Below the pieces are notes generated by a model, which was given only the letters and a program-made list of their open reading frames with translations, was not told where the DNA came from and searched no databases. Position numbers and translations under genes: made by a program. From NCBI GenBank assembly GCA_014058105.1, contig JACGCM010002568.1, positions 2,232,001 to 2,296,000 of the forward strand: a stretch of DNA of 64,000 bases, written 5' to 3'. The DNA comes from Kingdonia uniflora. Lineage: Eukaryota; Streptophyta; Magnoliopsida; Ranunculales; Circaeasteraceae. Below, piece after piece: positions 1-12,699 of the stretch; positions within the stretch are counted from its first letter, which is position 1, and every line of letters begins with the position of its first letter.

Positions 1-141
1 TATTGCAGATCATATGACGAGTAACTCTTTAGACGGAGTAAGGATCGATTCTTTTCGGATTTCATATTTTTTTGTATTCCTTTCCAAATTCCTAATCTTT
101 TCCTATCCGTTCCTGCGTTGTGCTTTCCTTGTTCACAATAG

Positions 142-1170
142 ATGGCTAGAGGTGAAAGAGGCAGAGGTCATGCTAGAACCTGTGGGGGTAGAGGTGTTCG
201 CTAGGGTTTGCACAGTGGAGTAGTAGCTGATGAGACAGTGGTTAGTCAAGAGAATTCGGGGTCTGTACCAATCCCTCAGATAGAGCCGATAGTTTCTGAG
301 GCTGGGGTTAGTGTGGGAGTAGCACCAGGGGTTAAGCTTCATCAGAGTTCCCCGCTTACTGTAGTAATTCTAGGGCAGCCAGGTATTTTACCAGTCCCAG
401 CAGCTTCAGGCGTTTCAGCAGAGATGATACCGTTTATAGAGAGTTTTGTCACTTCCTTTCAGCAGGCTAAAAGCCTAGTACACAGGGAGCAAAATTATTT
501 AGAGCAGCTTCAGTGATACAAGCACGCTACATTTTTTGGCACGTTAATTCCTTCAGAGGCCGAGACATTGTTCAGGTCTATAGAGAAAACTTTGGACGCG
601 ATGAAGTATCCCGACGATTAGCAGGCTACACTTGCAGCTTACCTACTTCAGGGCGAGGCAGATTATTGGTAAGATATGGCCAAGAAGACGTTTTTGGGGT
701 CTCCTATTCTTTGGTCATCATTCCTGGAGTATTTCTTCGATCAGTATTTTCTGCAGAGCTACAGAGACACCTGCATTTCTGAGTTCTACACACTTGACCA
801 GGGTGATATGAGGGTGGCTCGCTATGATCAGAGGTTTAACGAGCTCGCTTGTTATATACCATTTATTGTTCAGGATGAGGAACAGAAGAAGATGAATTTT
901 TTTAGAGGTCTTCGTCCTTTCTTTAGGAGGTTCTTGATCTCCTCCGGTGCCAGTACTTACAGGGAGGTTTTATCTAGTGCGTTAGCTTTAGAACAAAACG
1001 AGGCAAAGGATCGTAGGTCCAGAGACGCGAGAAACCCAGTAAGACAGGATACAAGACCCGACATGGGCAAGGCGGTTCAGACACAGTATGACAGCTTAGG
1101 TTCGAAGAGGCAGAGATTTGAGGGTACTCTAATTCGAGCTACGGGCGAACAGTATTTAGAGAGGCCATAA
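142..1170 (+). pseudogene. gag of element A (capsid/nucleocapsid), degraded
   Basis: Gag would form the virus-like particle that packages element RNA. The start is the ATG at 142, which begins with the same MARGxRGRG-type basic stretch as the other chromovirus copies here and is directly preceded by a splice-acceptor-like CAATAG. One frame runs from 142 to 1170, broken by stops at 202, 514, 619 and 673. The capsid core is recognisable by the conserved LEQLQ, GEAD and YxxRFNEL-like stretches, about residues 115-270. The CCHC zinc knuckle that should follow is ruined: past the stop at 1168 only the distal GH....C half remains (about 1206-1232). Identification rests on family pattern and alignment with B and F. 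Confidence 0.8.
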
Positions 1171-1485
1171 ATTTCTTCACGCACTTGATAGAACAACGAG
1201 GGAATTGGGCATGTTTGGAAGCTCTGTCCCAAACCAGACAGAGGTCAGTAGCTGTTACGATAGTTTCAAGGTTCAGTAGGTTATCAGCCATGACCGCAGC
1301 AGGTTCCTTAGGTTTAGCAGTTTCTACAAAGGTAGTTCCAGGGTCTTCAGGGCAGTCTGACAGTTCCCGAACCTCAGGGTCTTCAGAGACCGTATCATCC
1401 AGTACAGTAGCAGGGTCAGGTTAAGGGCCGCGAACAGGGCAGAGTGTTCATAGTGGGGAGGTGAGACGCTCACACCGCTCCACCT

Positions 1486-1965
1486 GTGGTGGAATGTATG
1501 ATCCATATATCTTATTCGCCCGCTCACGTCCTTTTTGATTCTGGTACATCGCATTCATTCATCGCATCTGGATTTCTCTGCATTATTAGATTTGAATCAT
1601 CTTTATCGATTGATGAGGTTTTCGTGGGTACTCCTTTAGATTCCTCGGTGTCTATCTCACGTATATGTATAGATTGCCCGATTGTTGTTTGTGGTCAAAT
1701 TCTCTCAGCAGACCTATTAGTTATGCCGATGCATGAGTTTGAGATCATCCTAGGCATGGACTGGTTGTCGACGTACCGGATCACTTTAGACTGCTTCGAG
1801 AAGACGGCTACCTTTTGTATTCCCGGTGAGATGCGATTCGTGTTCTCTAGTTCAAAACCTGGGCAGTCAGGGGACGGCTTATTAGCTTTCCTATACTTAG
1901 AGTCCTCGGGCGTGGACGTTAGCTCTATTCTGGTAGTTTACAATTATTCTGACGTTTTCCAGTAG
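1486..1965 (+). pseudogene. Aspartic protease of element A
   Basis: This retropepsin-like domain would cleave the Gag-Pol polyprotein. The active-site triplet reads FDSGTSHSFI, so the catalytic aspartate is present, unlike in B and F. The later conserved ILGMDWLS stretch is also present near residue 90. The frame is open for 159 codons and ends in a stop where the family continues into the RT linker. Upstream, 1171-1485 is the Gln/Pro-rich Gag-protease linker, now full of stops. The copy is a fragment of a polyprotein rather than a separate gene. Confidence 0.8.
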
Positions 1966-2811
1966 ATTCCCAGTTTACCGCTAATGAGAACGATTGATTT
2001 TGGCATAGATCTTGTTCTGGGCACAACACCAATTTTTAAGGCACCGTACCGTGTGGCGCCCATTGAGTTGAAGGATCAGATTTCTGAGTTGATGGTCAGA
2101 GATTTATTCGACTGAGTACATTTCCATGGGGAGCTCCAGTTTAGGTCACAAAGAAGAAAGACAGTTCGATGCATTTGTGTATTGACTACCGTGAGTTGAA
2201 CAAAGTCACAATAAAGAACAGATATCCGTTGCCGAGGATCGAGGACTTGCTTGACCAGCTTCGAGGAACCCAATTCTTTTCGAAGATTGATCTCAAATTG
2301 GGTTGCCACCAGCTGAGGGTCAGGACAGCTGATGTTTCGAAGCCAGCCATTTGGACTCGTTATGGACACTATGAGTTTCGGGTGATGCCGCCCGGTTTGA
2401 CGAACGCGCACGCAACTTTTATGGATTTTATGAACCGTGTTTTCAACCCTTTTCTTGACTGTTTCGTCATTGAGTTCGTCGAAAGCATTCTAATATATTC
2501 AAGGACTGAGGTAGAGTACGAGGAGCATTTGAGGACTGCTTTACAGACTTTGCGGGAGAACGCATTATTCAGGAAGTTTGAAAAGTGTGCGCTTTAGCAG
2601 CAGGAGGTAAAATTCCTAGGGCACGTGGTATCTAAGTATGGAATTATAGTAGATCCTTCCAAGCTTGCGGCAGTTGCAAATTGGGCACAGCCGACGAGCG
2701 TTACCGAGATTCGCAGTTTTCTGGGTTTAGCGGGTTACTATCGTAGATTTATTGAAGGGTTTCCGCGAATTGCAGCTCCCTTGACCCATTTGACGCCGAA
2801 AGACGTTCAGT
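1966..2811 (+). pseudogene. Reverse transcriptase of element A
   Basis: The RT domain shows the canonical Ty3/gypsy blocks: [19 protein letters not shown] near 2178-2240, FSKIDL near 2277, and [10 protein letters not shown] near 2362. The catalytic FVDD box is changed to FVES (about 2475), removing both essential aspartates. A stop falls at 2595-2597, and the N-terminal part (1966-2160) is in another frame and interrupted by a TGA near 2113. The thumb-connection stretch [14 protein letters not shown] (about 2734-2775) is intact. This enzyme would copy element RNA into DNA, primed at the site next to the 5' LTR. It is not functional here. Confidence 0.85.
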
Positions 2812-3250
2812 TTAATTGGGACAATAGGTGCTCTTTAGCTTTTTCCGAGTTGAAGAACAGATTGATGATAACACCAGTTCATATTGTTCCATCCAGCGGG
2901 GAGTGGTATAGAATATATAGTCATGCATCGCTTGGTGAACTTGGTTACGTTTTGATGCAGGAGGGCAAGGTGGTGGCTTACGCTTTGAGACAGTTTAAGG
3001 TACACGAGAGGAATTATCCTACTCATGACCTAGAGTTGGCAGTGGTGGTTTATGCGCTAAAGATCTGGAGGGACAACTTATACGGGGAGAGATTCGAGCT
3101 CTTTTCTGATCACAAGAGTTTGCGGTATCTTTTATCTCTGAAGGAGCTGAACATGAGACAACGCAGGTGGATGGAATTTCTGAAGGACATCGATGTAGAT
3201 TGGCGGGGAAGGCGAACGTGGTGGCTGACGGTTTGAGGCACTTGCTTAGA
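2812..3250 (+). pseudogene. RNase H of element A
   Basis: The RNase H domain follows RT in the same frame (2625-3236). The conserved [20 protein letters not shown] and [13 protein letters not shown] blocks are clear. The first catalytic aspartate, expected in YSDAS, reads YSHAS (about 2920), so the active site is incomplete. A frameshift just after WMEFLKD (about 3190) moves the terminal VADxLxR block into a different frame. The domain normally removes template RNA during reverse transcription. Confidence 0.8.
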
Positions 3251-3499
3251 GGATTACTTACACGTTTGATGATTCGTGAGTAGACGATACTTAGCGACAT
3301 TGTCGAGTTTGGGTTGATTTTGGATTCATAGACTACGGGTAGTCTTATTGCTAATCTAAGAGTTCAGCCGTCTTTGATTTCTCGGATTATAGAGGTGCAG
3401 CAGCAAGACGATAGATTACAGTCTTGGGCTTCAGACAACACCAGACCTGATTGGACAGTTAGTTCAGATGTCAGCATCAGATAGAGGGGCAGATTATGC

Positions 3500-4521
3500 A
3501 TGCTAGATTCTGAGGTTCTGAAACATGAGGTTTTGAGTGAGGCTCATGGTTTGAGATATACCATTCATCCAAGTAGTACGAAGATGCACCAGGACTTGAA
3601 GAGACATTTTTGGTGGGACAATATGAAGCACGAGATAGCTGATTTTGTTTCCAAATGTCTAACTTGCCACCAGGTGAAGGCCGAGCATCAGAAGTTGGTG
3701 GGACAGCTTAAACCATTACCTATTCTAGAGTGGAATTGGAGCATGTGACGATGGACTTCATATCAAGTTTACCGCGGATGAAGAGGCAACACGATTCTCT
3801 TTGGGAGATTGTGGACCGATTGACCAAATCGGCACATTTCATTCCGGTTTGCATGACTATGACTACTGACGAGTTATGCAGGATATATGTAAGGGAGATT
3901 GTTCTTTTACACAGGGTTCCAGTGTTTATTGTTTTAGACAAAGATGCCAGGTTTACCAGAAAATTTTGGCAGAGTTTTCTGCGAGCTATGGATACTAGAC
4001 AGGATTTCAGTACAGCATTTCACCCTCAGACCGACGGTCAGACAGAATAAGTCAACCCGATTCTTGAGGACATGCTTCGAGCTTATTTTTTGGACTACAT
4101 GGGCAGCTGGGATGAGTATTAACATTAGGTTGAGTACGCGTACAACAACAGCTTTTAGTCGAGCATCGGGATGGAACCTTACGAGGCTTCATATGGTTGA
4201 CCATATAGATCACCTTTGAGTTGGGCAGAGGTTGGTGAGCAGAGCTTACTGGGACCAAACTTGTCTTGGGAGACTACTGAGGCAGTTACTACCATCAAGG
4301 GTTGGTTACGTACAGCACATTGCAGACAGAAGAGTTACACCGACATCCGCTGAAGATTGCTAGAGTTTCAGATCGGGGATCATGTATTGCTGAAGGTTTC
4401 ACTGATGAGCGGTGTGATGCATTTCGGCAAGAAGGGGAAGCTAGCTCCGAGATATATTGGCCCGTTTGAGATTCTGGACAGAGTTGGAGAGTTAGCATAC
4501 CATTTGGCATTGCCGCCGTAA
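3500..4521 (+). pseudogene. Integrase of element A
   Basis: Zinc-binding HHCC residues lie in the AHG, TIH and KCLTC blocks (3540-3665). The DDE core follows in another frame (3730-4050): first Asp in TMDF at 3754, second in the DKDARF block near 3938, and Glu in QTE near 4045, immediately followed by a stop. The C-terminal half (4050-4510) is recognisable as ILEDMLRA, PYEA, GDHVLLKV and GKLAPRYIGPFE stretches, with several stops including one near 4519. The enzyme would insert the element into the genome. Residues of the catalytic triad survive, but the reading frame does not. Confidence 0.85.
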
Positions 4522-4794
4522 ATGAGTAGAGCTCACAGCGTCTTCCATGTTTCTATGTTAAAGAAATTCGAGCGGGACCCTACTCATGTGATTGACTGGG
4601 AACCGATAGAGGTTCGAGACAATGCCTCGTATCTTGAGCATCCAGAGTGTATTTTGGATCGCGAGGAAAAGGTTCTTCGCCATAAGGTTATTCCATTAGT
4701 GAAAGTCCAGTGGAGTCACCATGGTCCAATGGAGGCTACCTGGGAGTTAGTGGATGATGTGAGGAGGCACTATCCACTTTTATTCTCAGGATGA
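4522..4794 (+). pseudogene. Chromodomain end of element A integrase
   Basis: Ninety open codons cover the HVSMLKKFERDPTHVIDW stretch and a C-terminal chromodomain reading ILDREEKVLRHKVIPLVKV, QWSHH and ATWEL, ending before a stop at 4792. Chromodomains on Ty3/gypsy integrases are known in this clade to steer integration to particular chromatin. This is the only chromodomain of the three chromoviruses here that is open to its natural end: B has a stop in place of the first Trp, and F has lost the last part. Confidence 0.85.
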
Positions 4795-4828
4795 GGTATG
4801 CGTTTAATTTTGGGGGTTAAATTTTTTT

Positions 4829-4840
4829 AAAGGGGTAGAT
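4829..4840 (+). other. Polypurine tract of element A
   Basis: The purine run AAAGGGGTAGA touches the 3' LTR start, as expected for the plus-strand primer of an LTR element. Confidence 0.75.
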
Positions 4841-7614
4841 TGTAATGACCCGTATTTTATTTATTACTACTATTCACTCATATTCAATTTCCGCTTATAT
4901 ATTCCTATTCTTTATCTCATCGGCATATTCGATTCCTTTCCTTCATGTTAAGTTCCACATTCATTTTCCGCATGTACTCTTTCATCCATTTTATTCATCC
5001 ATTATGCATCCATTTATTCCATTTGGTGGTTTAGTATTAGATTTCCTTATTGTAGTTTTAGCAGTTTGATGGTCATTCGGAGGAGGATGTGGCGCTGTGG
5101 AATTGGGAACCCCTAGATGGGTTGCTAGTGATGTTTGTTTGTTGTATGTATGGCTTGGGGTGGTTCCGGTAAGCCGTTGGAGTGGCCGGTAGGTTTCCGG
5201 AGCTTCCCAGCAAAAGATTCTATTTTAGGGGCTTAGGCGTTTTGGTCGCCGTGAGGCGGTGGAGGTGGTTTTTTTCTTTGGGAACCTCTAGATGGGTTGG
5301 TAGTAATGTTTGTTTGATGTGTGTGTGGTTTGGTGCGGTTCCGGTGAGCCGTTGGGTGGCCGGTAAGTTTTTGGACTTTTCCGAGGAAAAGATTCCTTTT
5401 TGGGTGCCTAGGAGTTTTGGTGGCCGTGAGGCGGTGGAGGTGGTGTTTTTGCCTTGAGAAACCTTTGTTGGGTTTGTAATAGTGTTTATGTGGTGGTGGT
5501 GGCGGTGATGGTCCGTGGTGTTTTCACGGTGTCCGCGGTGGTCTGTGGCCTTTTCGGGGTTTTATTTCTGTGCAAGAACAGTTCTATTCGAACAGAACCC
5601 TTTGTATTCGAACAGGACTTGTCCCTGTTTGAATACATTTCACTCTGCTCGAGCAGGATCATTTCCTATTCAAACAGAGGTGCGTTTTAAGCTTTTTTGG
5701 GGTTTGAATCTCTCTTTCCTCACTTTGCTCATTCTCACTCTCTCTCTCTCCATCCCCTAACCTATTCCCCTCTCCTCCATACTCTTGATCCACTCTTCCC
5801 CGTCGCATTGAGGATTCTTCACCCGCTTCGTGGCAAGCTTCGCTCCTATCCTCGGTAAGAAATTCCCGATTCCTTTTCTATTCTTTCCAGTCGTTTTCGG
5901 CGTAGGTCTGATTTTTATGGTTTGGTTTTGATGTCGTTTTCTTAAATTGATTGGTTGTTTGTTGTTCTTGGTGATTGTGTTATCTTGTCAGGCATTCCGT
6001 TGGCTATTTCGCGGATTTTAGTTGGTTTTCCGAGTTGGATTTCCGCAGGACTCGGGATTGTCTTCAAACGAGTTTTATTCCTTCATTTCTAAGTTTCTAT
6101 ACTAGTTTCTAAGTATTGTTTTAGAGAGTTATATTGAGCTTAGAGATGTTTTATGATTAACTATAATTTAACCAAGGAATTATTTGGTTTATATAGTTAG
6201 CCTGTAGGAGGGTTGTAATTGATTTTTGAGTTGGGTTTTGGTTCGCATAGGACCTGAGTTTAGTTAGTGGTGTTTGGGTTAACGATCTCGTGGCTTGCCA
6301 AAAAATGCCCCTTCCAGCAATAAGAGATTGTTGGGCTGAATGTAGTGACGATTAGGTTGTTGTGACGGCTATGCATTTTCGGTGTAACCGAGTCCCTATT
6401 CATCCGGACTTGTGTTGCCTTGTGTGCGGCAGCTGTGTTGTTCTCTTGTGCACTGGCTGCACCTTAATAACTTATGATACATTTTCAAAACTTATTGAGA
6501 TTGGATACACGAACACTCCATTTTGGTTGACCTCCGATAGGATCTAAGGAGTTTGTAAGATCAGGTTAAAGGACACGATGAGATTGGAATGGAACTATCA
6601 TATTAAGTACAACCACTGCGGAGTATGGAATGGTATGAGGCAGAGTCATGGAGATCCCAACTTATTCCACGGTGAGGTTAATATTCCATGAAATGGTACG
6701 GACTATTGCTCCGTTGGGTTGATACACCCATTACCACTTTGATCAAGTGCGACCATCCTAGCTTGGTCGAGCTTAAACAATTCGTTCCAGTGTGTCCCTT
6801 TACTGATCTCTTTAATAAAAACATTAGGCGTTACTGGTTGATCAACCAACATTATAATAGGATTGTGAACAATTTTTAATCATTGAATCATTCCGTAATA
6901 GGGGATATTTATGGGAATATCCCTGCTCATCATAACATATCACTGCATTTAGGATAAGTGTGGGTTTATCCTAGTCATCACTTCACGTCATGGCATTGCA
7001 TACTATCATATCATCACATTTTCTCCTCTATTCTCTTCTCACATTCCTACTCTATTCTCTCCTCTCATCAACTCTATCTCCTTTTCTTATCAACTCTATA
7101 TCTGCTATTGTCACTTATTATATTGCTAGACTGTATTTACCTGTTCTATCTTAAATTCATCTCTACTCTAATTTCAGTACAAGTTATTAGGAAGTTATTT
7201 AGTTTTGTTGGATTAGTGAGCTTGTTGTTTACTCACTTTCGCATTTTAACCATTTCAGAGGCTGATTAGCTTGGACTGCCGCGTGGTTAGCCAATTTAGA
7301 GACAGTTTTTACCGCTACAGATTTACCTTGGTTCTAGATTTTTGTTGGTGTTCTCAGCATGTGTCGCTGAGTTTTATTTGAGATGTTGTATTACTTTTTC
7401 ATATGATATGTATATATATGTCTTTTTCTTCCGCGTTATATTGTTGTATTGTTATTTCCTTACACTGATGATTATTGCTATATGTGAATAGCCGAGCAAG
7501 AATTTGTCTACAGCTTGGCTATTTGTGGGGAAGAATCTTTGGATTCCCTGACCAGCACTACTTAGAATTTAGTAATTGGCCAAGCTACCGATTACTGGAT
7601 TTTGGGGCGTGAGA
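4841..7614 (+). repeat. 3' LTR of element A
   Basis: The LTR begins TGTAATGACC and ends GGGGCGTGAGA, a one-base variant of the GCGTGACA end seen in the other chromovirus LTRs. Length is 2774 bases. Landmarks in order: TTCGAA-centred palindromes (5580-5690), a CT-rich tract (5705-5765), a donor-like G^GTAAGA (GT at 5855-5856), a conserved block (6514-6870), an AT-rich CATATCATCA tract (near 7000) and the terminal GATTCCCTGACC box (7531-7555). Several short open frames inside are not genes. Confidence 0.85.
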
Positions 7615-9046
7615 TTTATATCCTCAATAATTTTTGAACTCAACTACTGCTGGAGGATTACAACGACATAAACTTATATTGAAAATAAGTGTACCTATCA
7701 TGTTATTAAGGAACCTTGGCGCAAAACATGGGTTATGCAATGACACTTGATTGATTTGCCGTAGTTTCGATAAGAACATGATTGTTACAGAAGTATTAAT
7801 TTGACATAATAAAGAAAATATGGAGTTATTACCACGTATATCCTTTAAACCCTCCAAAAATGTCTAATTACCCTTTGAGTTAATATGCAAACAATTTCCC
7901 ATCCGTTTGTACTTTGTTCTAACTAATAACAAGTCACAGGGACAAACAATCCTCTAGGAGGGCATCTATTTATGAGACCTTGTATTCAGTCATGGTCAAC
8001 TATATGTTGCTTTATATAGGGGTGTCTAGAAAAAGATACAAGAATTTTAATATGGAAGAGCGAAATAGATAACTTACCTGGAACAACTACAACAAATATT
8101 GTTTACAAAGATATCATTTGAAAGCACTATAAAATTCCTCTCACTTAAATATACTTCATAGCTGATCAAATTAAAAAAAAATAGGTCTTTTACCAAAGTT
8201 ACTATAAATTTTTCTTTTTTATTTAGACTTACAAAGTTTACTATTATTATTCATTTCCACAATATGCTGACATGAATTAAGCTTATTGTTTTAATTATGC
8301 CGCTACAAAAAAGATGTTTTCTATTAAATCAATGAAGCATCCAAAATAATGTGTTCGTTAAAATTATTTTTTCGTCAATAATTCATTTAGTACTCTACGT
8401 AACATATTTAATATTTGACGCAATTTGTGGCCCTTCTTAATAAGATTTATATATTCTATCTCATATTCATTAGCTTATATTCATGAATTACAAATTCAGT
8501 ACAAGCTAACAGTATTCAAAGTTCTAGACAGGTTAGTCATCCTAAAATATTCTAAAGTTAATATGCTTAGAATGAAATGGTACTTATATTATCCATTTAT
8601 TACATCTGCTACATTTTTCCACTTATATCCAACGTAATATAAGTTATATTATATTATACATTTTAGAGGAAATATCAGATATATTCAACGCAATAGCAAG
8701 GATGAAAATGACAATTTGCTACATCTTAGAGGTCGAAGTCATGAAATGAGATGGTACTTATATTATTCATTTTTTACATGTAATATTATAATTTAGTATT
8801 TATTCCTAAGAGGTCAAATTCACTATTTACAAAGAATTATTCAAAGGAGGTATCTGCTAAAATCATTGTATACTGAATTTGATGTTTTTACATTGTGTTT
8901 TACAAGGATATATTGAGAGAAAGATACAACAGGTTAGAGAACTTGAATAAAACTAGGCAACAATGGCCTGAAAATGGAAATGAAGGGGTTGAGCTGCTGG
9001 AGGGATATAAAATTAAAGTGACATACCTGAATATTTAAAGTAATAT
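7615..9046. other. AT-rich interval without a recognised gene
   Basis: I see no convincing coding stretch, RNA gene or element ends. Short open frames here are low-complexity and lack family motifs. Confidence 0.5.
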
Positions 9047-10271
9047 TTATATGAGGTTTTTCGGGGTCCCCTAGCAAAATACCAGCTCCAAGTACGGTTG
9101 TTGAATTGTAGCACGGATGAGTGGGACCGAATCTATAAGGAGGTTTTGGAAAATAAATACTTTCTAGGCAGAATTACAGTTTTATATGAAATTAATTGAA
9201 AAGAAAGAAATAACATGAACAATTAACAAGAGAATAACTACGATTAGAATTCAGCCCAACTAAAGAAAACATAGTAATTATGTAACTTCACTAGGCAGAT
9301 TATTCATGTCAAAAATCTCGGGTAGGGTATTTCGATGTAAATGTAAATCCTAGATCTATGGTTAGGTATCTAAGGTTTGGTCAAATTAGGTTTTACTTAA
9401 TCTGATGTGCAGGAGGAATTCTTCCAACTATGGTTAAGCTTGGTCGAGTTTCTCTTAAGAGTTCTTTTTATGTTTTCACTAAAATATGGTTTAATGGTTA
9501 TAACACCAGATTTTGGCTAAATAGTCTAAATTCACTTACTAGCTATGCTTAAGCCAAGAACTAGATTATAGTTATTTTAGATAATTACAAAATAGAACTA
9601 ATCCTAGAACTACAACATAACTATTGCTACTCGGGTAAGGGCATCCTTTTAGTCATAGCTAGAAGAGATTAGCCTTCTATCATTCCCAAGATCATTGCAT
9701 GAACTAGCTAAGTATTTACAATAAAAAATAAAAGAGAGAGGAGACAATTAAATAAAACTAATGCTTTATTTTATCTAAACTTGCTCTAATATAAGATTCC
9801 CAATTATATGGGTGGAGGGTTTATTTTATAGGAGAAAAAACCTAAATTTAGAAATTATACATTAAATTTTAAATAATATTTTCACAATAATAACTTTTAA
9901 CATTACAACCAATCACTTAAGATTCTTGGATATAATCGCCTTAAGTAATGCAGAGATTTTTCTTCATGGAAATACTTGCATATCTCTTCAATATAAACTA
10001 TCTACAAGGATCTTGGATGTAATATATATTTTATCTTATTCTCCAAGAAAAATTTGAGTATATATTCCTTCAATCTTGAGATCAAATATATTGGGTCATT
10101 GATTTTTTGTGCTATGAACTGCTGGAGACACTTTTACTGGACTTGGTTTCAAATATCAATCTCCAATAGCAACAATCAAACAAACGCACCTATGTAACCA
10201 AAATTAAATATAATGGACGACTAAAATGTATGTTCAGGTATATTAAAAATGTTATAATTATGTGCTCATCA
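9047..10271 (-). repeat. Solo Athila-like LTR
   Basis: Read on the minus strand, this matches the LTRs of element C: it starts TGATGAGCACATAATT at 10271 and carries the TTTAGTCGTCCATT box, a TATA box (CTCCTATAAAA, about 9822-9835) and the GTGGGACCGAA-like end near 9110-9125. No internal sequence adjoins either end, so it is a solo LTR. AATAT lies on both sides (9042-9046 and 10272-10276) and may be the target duplication. The left boundary is uncertain by a few bases because the terminal CA is mutated. Confidence 0.75.
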
Positions 10272-12690
10272 AATATATGGGAGGTAAATAACATGATTTA
10301 ATTAGTATATAGTTGGCTGAAGCTAATCAAACGTATAAAAATCTCGCGTATTCTTATATTACGCTTATACAAAGGGGAATCTTATACCTACATCAACTCC
10401 CATGTTATTAAGGTACTTTTACTCTGTAAAGTTGCTAGGAAAATATTGTAAAATTTAAGACCAATTAGGCAAGACCTTGTTGATTTAATTTTTTCATGTT
10501 ATCATGGAAGAATCAGAAACATGTAGTGAAAGATGATATACTACTAGATGGTTACGCTGCAAGTATGTAAAATATTTATCACAAATTCAAACATCTGATA
10601 ATGTCACAAAAAATTATTTGCCTCTCTTAGTAGAAGTCTATGAAATCTTTGCAAGTCAGATGCTTAACTCATGGAGATCGAGTATTCTTCTTTTACTAAG
10701 GTATTTATTATAAGAATGCATGCTCTTTGTTATAAATATTGATTTAAATATCCTTGAAACTTAATGCAAAAGTTTTCCTCCATATGGATTAACACACAAT
10801 CCGGTAAAATCTTACTATCAAACTCAACAAATGATGATAAAAATAATTTTTTTCTTGAAACTTTGGTATGCCAATGAGGTGAGGTGGAGGATGAAAGAAA
10901 TATACATTATGGAAGGATTGGGCATGTTAATCAAATTCATGAAACTCAAGGATATTTAATAGGTATTGAATTCCCACTGAATTACTTTACATTTTTAACT
11001 TGATATAGCTAGAGATGAAACCATATAAGTTTTGCGCCTAAAAATTATATTGGCAGGAAATAGCCTGCCACATTCTAAAGAATCAAAAGATCAAGCTTTT
11101 ATGGAATTGTTCTAATCTCAGTTCAAGTAGAGAGAAGGCTATATTATGAGAGAGAGATGGATAAAGTATTAATGTAAACACCATCGATGAACAAATTTGT
11201 AATAAATAATAGCTCCTTCCATTCTTTATTCTTTTCTTAAAAGTATTGCAATTAGCTTTAAATTGCGAATTCCATTAGCATTGCTTATTCTTAAATTTAA
11301 TATGTAAAATTATCATGAAGAATAAACTACATTCCTTCATGATCAGCCCAATAAAAAATCAAATAATATAGATTTTATCCTAGAAAGGGTTGTTGATCTT
11401 GGTCACTTTTTTGAATTTTAGGTATTAAGGGATTTTTTCCTTACGCATCAAATTCTTTATGTCAATATTTTTTTGTAATTCAAGTGTGGTTCGCATCTTC
11501 TTAATTTATTTTCACCCTAAATCTGTTGTCATATTTTGTAATTATTTCGAGTACTCTTATTATTGAAATGCAAAATTTTAACTTTCAGTAGCCAAGTAAC
11601 ATTTCCTCCATCGAATTTTTTGAAATAGGAGTTCCATTTAATCCTTGAATTCCTAATAACAAAAGATAAAGGCTTGTTCAGATTTGCCTTAATATTTTCA
11701 GGATATTTATCATACCCCTGATTTTTACTTTGATCTGCAATTTGGCCTTTTGATTATGTGATATCATTAAATTTAATACTTCGTTAGATTTTTATTTTAT
11801 ATTTTTCATAGTTGCCACTCTATCTCTTTGGATTGTAAATTGCAGGTTACAGAATACAATCTGATCAATGCATACAAATCTATTATGACGCAAAAATCTT
11901 TCATTGAATACTCTGGGAAATGGGTAGAATGTAATCTTTTTCTTTCAATAACCCATTTGGATCATAGTCCTCCTAATAATGATTTTTGTAATAGATCTCA
12001 AGAGCATATATCTTATTTCAACATTACTTAGTTCTTATCATGTCTTACTTTAAATTCTTATTTGAGCTATTCAACGAGCATTAATTGGGTATTCTCGTAT
12101 GTTAAAACATCAACAGTCATTTCACCCATCCCATACCCATCTCTCTTTAAATCATCAATATCCTTTATAACTATCAATATGTTTTATAACAACAACCAAT
12201 AAAGTGAATAAAAATCTGAAGGAGACTTCTATTTTCCTCATTTATCCTAACCTTACCTCAAGTCTTACAAATTTAAGTAATTAATTGCTTTAATAATTAT
12301 TCAGAAAGTACATTTTCCCTAACTCATTCAAAAAATGATATATTTGGTTAACTTATTCGGAACATATATTCAAGAATTTATTTTGCGAATCATTGTGTAA
12401 AGATTACATCTAAAGTCATGTTTACTTTTTTGGTTGAGTTGAGTACTTCTTAGTTTTTGTATCTTTCTTTCACTTTTTTGTTCTTAGAGATCCTAATCTT
12501 TAAATTATGCTGGTGTCATCTTCCAGGTTAAAGAAAGTTATGTTAGAAGACACATAAGATATTCCCCGCTACAAATCTATCTTTGTTGATTTCAGTTCAC
12601 TTATTAATTATACGCAAAATAAGATATAGGCCTTTGGTAAGTGTTTCCTTCAATAAAATTCAGTTTGATAAATATTGATACTAATAATTA
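10272..12690. other. AT-rich interval, nothing recognised
   Basis: No motif that I can assign. An open run at 11828-12031 (67 codons) has no recognisable domain. It could be part of the decayed gene that follows. Confidence 0.45.
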
Positions 12691-12699
12691 GAAATGATT

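Larger units (their letters stand above)
1..7614 (+). mobile_element. Element A: Ty3/gypsy chromovirus, 5' end outside the window
   Basis: The order gag, protease, RT, RNase H, integrase, chromodomain, polypurine tract and 3' LTR identifies a Ty3/gypsy chromovirus of the Tekay/Del kind. The window opens inside the untranslated leader: its first bases align with the leader of element B some 40 bases after the primer site, so the 5' LTR lies to the left. The coding part is riddled with stops and at least three frame changes, so the copy is dead. The target duplication cannot be tested because the left end is missing. Confidence 0.9.
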
